NCBI RefSeq assembly: GCF_037975235.1
Contig: NZ_CP150241.1
Span: forward strand, 3,038,001-3,102,000
DNA from: Paenibacillus sp. FSL R5-0341
GTDB lineage: Bacteria; Bacillota; Bacilli; Paenibacillales; Paenibacillaceae
Length of the DNA: 64,000 nt
Direction of reading: 5' to 3'
Under the pieces are notes generated by a model. The model searched no databases. It saw nothing but the letters and a program-made list of their open reading frames with translations, and was not told where the DNA came from. Position 1 is the stretch's first letter. Every line of letters begins with the position of its first letter. A program made the translations under genes and the position numbers. Of the stretch, positions 60,893-64,000 are shown piece after piece.

Positions 60893-60969
60893 ATTGATCC
60901 GAGTGAATTCTACCATGCTGCATAACTGCATGTCAAAGTACATCGAAGATAAAAAAATAAGATAAACAT

Positions 60970-61000
60970 TTGACCTAGAGTTAACTAGAGGGGGTAAGAT
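60970..61000 (+). promoter_or_regulatory. MerR-type promoter of the alcohol dehydrogenase gene
   Basis: TTGACC (60970-60975) and TAAGAT (60995-61000) are separated by 19 bases, with CCTAGAGTTAACTAGAGG filling the spacer. This is the layout activated by MerR-family proteins by DNA untwisting. Confidence 0.85.
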
Positions 61001-61035
61001 TATTTTGAACTTTAAATTACTAGGAGGTTATACCA

Positions 61036-62076
61036 TTGATTATAGCTAAAGCCAGAGCCGTTGACGGACCAGACCAACAATTCAAAAGTGCTGAAATTAA
61101 ACGACGTGATCTGGATACCAATGATGTATTAATCGAGATTAAATATGCGGGTATCTGCCATTCTGACATCCATACTGCCCACGGTGAATGGGGCCCTGTG
61201 AATTATCCACTCGTTCCTGGACACGAAATTGCCGGGATTGTAACCGATGTAGGAACTGGAGTCTCCAAATACAAGGTCGGTGACCGAGTAGGGGTCGGAT
61301 GTATGGTGGACTCTTGTGGTGAATGTGTTAACTGTCGCAAAGGTGAAGAGCAATACTGTCTCAAAGGAAATATTCAAACTTACGCTGGCGTAGACAAATA
61401 CGGTGAGCATACGCAAGGTGGATATTCAACTCATATTGTTGTCGTAGAGGATTTCGTCGTTCGCATCCCTGATAACATTGCACTTGATGCTGCTGCACCT
61501 TTGCTGTGTGCCGGTATTACGACGTATTCACCACTTCATCACTGGGGAGCTGGCCCAGGTAAGAAGGTAGCCGTTGTAGGTATGGGTGGTCTAGGTCATA
61601 TGGCTGTCAAAATCGCACATGCGATGGGTGCGGAAGTAACGGTTCTCTCCCAATCCTTGAGCAAAAAAGAAGATGGACTGCAATTTGGTGCAGATCACTA
61701 CTTTGCCACAAGCGAACCGGAAACATTCGAGAAACTTGCAGGCACATTTGATCTGATGATCAACACAGTAAGTGCGAATATTGATATTAACGCTTATTTC
61801 TCACTGCTCACACTTGATGGTACACTCGTGAACGTGGGTGCTCCTGCTGAGCCACTAGCCGTAAACGTATTTTCTCTTATCGGCCATCGCCGTTCATTCG
61901 CAGGTTCCATGATTGGTGGCATCCGTGAGACGCAGGAAATGCTCGATTTCTGTGCAGAACATAATATTGCTCCTAACATTGAGGTTATCTCCGCTGACCA
62001 GATTGACGAAGCTTACAAACGTGTACTGGCTTCCGACGTAAAATATCGCTTTGTTATCGATAACAGCACAATGTAA
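61036..62076 (+). CDS. adhA: Zinc-dependent alcohol dehydrogenase (AdhA-like)
   Basis: A 346-residue medium-chain dehydrogenase with a TTG start 8 bases after AGGAGG. The catalytic zinc ligands are Cys41 (GICHSDIH), His63 (PGHEIAG) and a Cys near 158 (LLCAGIT). The structural zinc is bound by Cys94, 97, 100 and 108. The cofactor site is [14 protein letters not shown]. It belongs to the CAD/AdhA branch that reduces reactive aldehydes to alcohols with NAD(P)H. Divergence from the AdhR-like regulator and the 19-base promoter match the aldehyde-detoxification unit known from Bacillus. Confidence 0.94.
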   Translation: MIIAKARAVDGPDQQFKSAEIKRRDLDTNDVLIEIKYAGICHSDIHTAHGEWGPVNYPLVPGHEIAGIVTDVGTGVSKYKVGDRVGVGCMVDSCGECVNCRKGEEQYCLKGNIQTYAGVDKYGEHTQGGYSTHIVVVEDFVVRIPDNIALDAAAPLLCAGITTYSPLHHWGAGPGKKVAVVGMGGLGHMAVKIAHAMGAEVTVLSQSLSKKEDGLQFGADHYFATSEPETFEKLAGTFDLMINTVSANIDINAYFSLLTLDGTLVNVGAPAEPLAVNVFSLIGHRRSFAGSMIGGIRETQEMLDFCAEHNIAPNIEVISADQIDEAYKRVLASDVKYRFVIDNSTM

Positions 62077-62112
62077 TTGTGAAGTGTGATTATGGATAGT
62101 TATAGATAGAAG

Positions 62113-62146
62113 AAAGCAGCTGCCGCCAAGGTCAGCTGCTTTTTTG
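62113..62146 (+). terminator. Terminator of adhA
   Basis: AAAGCAGCTG (62113-62122) pairs with CAGCTGCTTT (62133-62142), followed by T residues. Confidence 0.9.
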
Positions 62147-62244
62147 TTTTGTTCATTGCTGTTCGTTTTACGACCCACCATCTTATCGCAACGAACAGAA
62201 GATACCTGCGTCTAATAACTTGAAGAAAACGTGAAAGGAGTGGA

Positions 62245-62727
62245 ATGAGAAAGATGACAGCATCATTTTCACATCAGCCCGAAGGGTACGAATGTCCATT
62301 TTGTCGGATTTGGGGTATTGAGCGACCAGATGAGGGAACAAAACAAAGAGATATCATCTACCAGAATGAAAAGGTAACGGCATTTATAGCAGGCAAATGG
62401 TGGCCAAACAATAAAGGACATGTTCTTGTTGTCCCTAATCAACATTTCGAGAACATCTTTGAACTCCCAGCGGAGTACGCTGTTGAAATTCACCGCGCGG
62501 CTCAGCTCACAGCATTTGCAATGAAAAGTACATATGGATGCGATGGGATTTCGACGCGGCAACATAATGAACCTGCTGGTAATCAAGATGTGTGGCATTA
62601 TCATCTGCATGTTTACCCCAGATACGTGAACGATCAACTTTATCTGACCAATGGTTCCCAGTCCGATCCAGATGAACGCTCGCTCTATGCGGATAAGTTG
62701 CGTTCTTGGATAAAGGAAAACATTTAA
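62245..62727 (+). CDS. HIT-family nucleotide-binding protein
   Basis: A 160-residue protein with AAAGGAG before the ATG; an ATG three codons on is also possible. The histidine triad is present as VWHYHLHVYPRY (H-x-H-x-H). A zinc-type CPFC pair occurs near residue 18, with HVLVVPNQHFENIFELP between. HIT proteins hydrolyse nucleotide conjugates such as AMP-lysine or Ap4A. Substrate unknown. Monocistronic. Confidence 0.9.
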   Translation: MRKMTASFSHQPEGYECPFCRIWGIERPDEGTKQRDIIYQNEKVTAFIAGKWWPNNKGHVLVVPNQHFENIFELPAEYAVEIHRAAQLTAFAMKSTYGCDGISTRQHNEPAGNQDVWHYHLHVYPRYVNDQLYLTNGSQSDPDERSLYADKLRSWIKENI

Positions 62728-62841
62728 GGTCTAGAAGGAGATGAATCTGAGATCCTATGTTATATTTGATCAGAAGTAAGCTACATTAGGATATTCTTTG
62801 TAACGAAAAAATCATAAGATAAGAGAAGGGCTGTGCCGGTA

Positions 62842-64000
62842 TTGAAAGGTAAGATATCTAACAGATTTCTAGCAATTTTCGTAGTTTTAACTTTGTATTT
62901 AGGTAGCACAAATCAGATGTATGCAGAATTTACCGAATTAAGCTTAGAGGAGCACGGAGGGCTACAGCAAGAATGGGTACATACTCTTCCTAAAGAATTT
63001 AATTATCTGAACTTTGAACTAGGATACAATCCTCAAGACAGTATAAACCACGCTGCTCAGCTGGTCATGCTAAACCCGGGTACTTTGTCTGGTAATAACT
63101 TCGGCCTATACACGATAAATAATAAGACAGGGAAAATTGCCTGGGCGTACGACATTAAAAATAAAGTGAAAAATTTTTACCCTTTGAATCACGCTTGGTT
63201 CTATAACGAGAGCGGCAGTATATTCTATCAGTATTCTACGAATCACGGGAAAACGTTTAACATTCTTAGTTTGGATTCGAAAGGAAAGCGTTTATTCGAG
63301 AAGAAGGATTTAAGTTTCTCAAATATCTATCCTTATAAAAGCGGAATCGTTCTACAACAAACAGATTATCTTAAAAATCAGTCTCGTTTTATCACATTAA
63401 ATTCCAAAGGAATAACGACAAGCGAAACTGTGTTAGGTTATAAAACTGAAGTACTGACTTCTGGTTATGTACTCCATTTTGTAGGTGAGAATAAAATCGA
63501 GGTTTTCAAAGATGTAACCTCTTTGAAAAAGCCATTATTTACGTTTAACTCCAAAAAGTTTGGTGGATTCTACGATGCGGGTTATCATCAATTAAGTGGC
63601 GGTACATTAATTGTAGAATATGCAAGATCCAATTCATATGGTGGACAGAAATTAATGGCTTATGGAGTTAATGGTAAACTCAAATGGGAAACCGTGCTTG
63701 ATAGAAACATGAACATTTCTATGCATTCAACCGGAAGTAAACTATTAATCGATAACAAATCTGAACACAGAATCACTTTATATGATCATAACTTCAAAAA
63801 GCTGTTTTCTCGTGCGTATGAAGGAGAGCTTAATTTTAATGGTTTTATGAGCTCCTACCGAAACGATAGCTATATTGAGTATACAAGCTTTGGAACCATT
63901 GATGACAAATGGGGAGAGAGGTATACCTTAATGAAAGATAATGGAGACATAATACTTAGTAAATACTTTGTTTTAGATGATGTGCATAAGAGTAACTTTG
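62842..64000 (+). CDS. Secreted propeller-like protein, partial at the right edge
   Basis: An open frame of about 386 codons runs off the window. A TTG start (MKGKISNRFLAIF) 11 bases after GAAGGG is preferred over the in-frame GTG at 62833, which is too near it. A signal peptide (KGKISNRFLAIFVVLTLYLG, cleavage near YAE) precedes repeats such as YTINNKTGKIAWAYDI and LMAYGVNGKLKWETVL, a PQQ/WD-like propeller pattern related to that of the 16566-17969 protein. The coding sequence is visibly more AT-rich than its neighbours. Function unknown. Confidence 0.7.
   Translation, partial: MKGKISNRFLAIFVVLTLYLGSTNQMYAEFTELSLEEHGGLQQEWVHTLPKEFNYLNFELGYNPQDSINHAAQLVMLNPGTLSGNNFGLYTINNKTGKIAWAYDIKNKVKNFYPLNHAWFYNESGSIFYQYSTNHGKTFNILSLDSKGKRLFEKKDLSFSNIYPYKSGIVLQQTDYLKNQSRFITLNSKGITTSETVLGYKTEVLTSGYVLHFVGENKIEVFKDVTSLKKPLFTFNSKKFGGFYDAGYHQLSGGTLIVEYARSNSYGGQKLMAYGVNGKLKWETVLDRNMNISMHSTGSKLLIDNKSEHRITLYDHNFKKLFSRAYEGELNFNGFMSSYRNDSYIEYTSFGTIDDKWGERYTLMKDNGDIILSKYFVLDDVHKSNF

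Noticed and set aside
1-64000. CRISPR arrays, tRNA or rRNA genes, insertion sequences, phage or defence islands
   Set aside because: No regularly spaced repeats, transposase motifs, integrase motifs or RNA gene signatures were noticed in a reading of the whole window.

Overview
The window looks like a piece of chromosome from a Paenibacillus-type Firmicute. This is inferred from gene content: an LplB/YtcP-type sugar ABC system with a membrane-anchored AraC sensor, a YojF/BshB2 bacillithiol pair, a B. subtilis LipA-like lipase, strong AGGAGG ribosome sites, many GTG/TTG starts and factor-independent terminators after most operons. I see no rRNA, tRNA, CRISPR array, transposase or phage gene. 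It reads as ordinary but metabolically rich chromosome, with gene fragments at both edges.

Left part (1-23 kb): a truncated stalk-domain secreted protein; a small unknown protein with a BNR/sialidase-like propeller; a convergent small unknown protein with a GAF histidine kinase; a secreted lipase; a ketopantoate-reductase-like enzyme divergent from a TetR-AraC pair; an SDR enzyme; a GH2 glycosidase behind a cre-like site; an AgrA/AgrC-like two-component pair followed by a large secreted serine hydrolase; a secreted PQQ-type propeller; a methyltransferase; an SDR gene behind a MerR-type promoter; a chemoreceptor; and murB.

Middle (23.4-38.6 kb): a nine-gene collinear carbohydrate-utilisation locus. 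It holds two ABC permeases, a lipoprotein binding protein, a Gfo/Idh/MocA oxidoreductase, a two-part GH105-like protein, a membrane AraC sensor-regulator, a six-hairpin glycosidase of unclear family, a GH105 unsaturated-uronyl hydrolase and a GH95-like enzyme. It probably imports an oligosaccharide carrying an unsaturated uronic acid and cleaves it in the cytoplasm. No lyase or extracellular depolymerase is present in the window.

Right part (38.6-64 kb): a decayed gene remnant; a DUF817 membrane protein; a Fur-boxed heme monooxygenase; yojF-bshB2; a nosD-nosL-nosY-nosF-tlpA copper operon lacking nosZ, with a coupled 36-codon ORF in front; metE with a LysR-type palindrome; a stand-alone protein resembling PUA-like reader domains; metallo-hydrolase, GNAT, HxlR/arginase-like, MFS and uppP genes; a Fur-boxed siderophore-binding lipoprotein; a MarR / YhfK-like / dead-rhodanese / Old Yellow Enzyme set sharing a GCATGCGCATGC operator; AraC and TetR regulators; a divergent MerR-alcohol dehydrogenase pair with a 19-bp-spacer promoter; a HIT protein; and a propeller-like gene cut by the window end.

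The main cross-window theme is small redox and electrophile regulons. The MerR-type promoter at 18.86 kb matches the one at 60.97 kb, and the MarR-type palindrome occurs before two genes of one cluster. No wholly unprecedented system is evident. The strongest candidates for new biology are the unassigned glycosidase in the sugar locus, the nosZ-less nos operon with its small ORF, and the dispersed MerR regulon.
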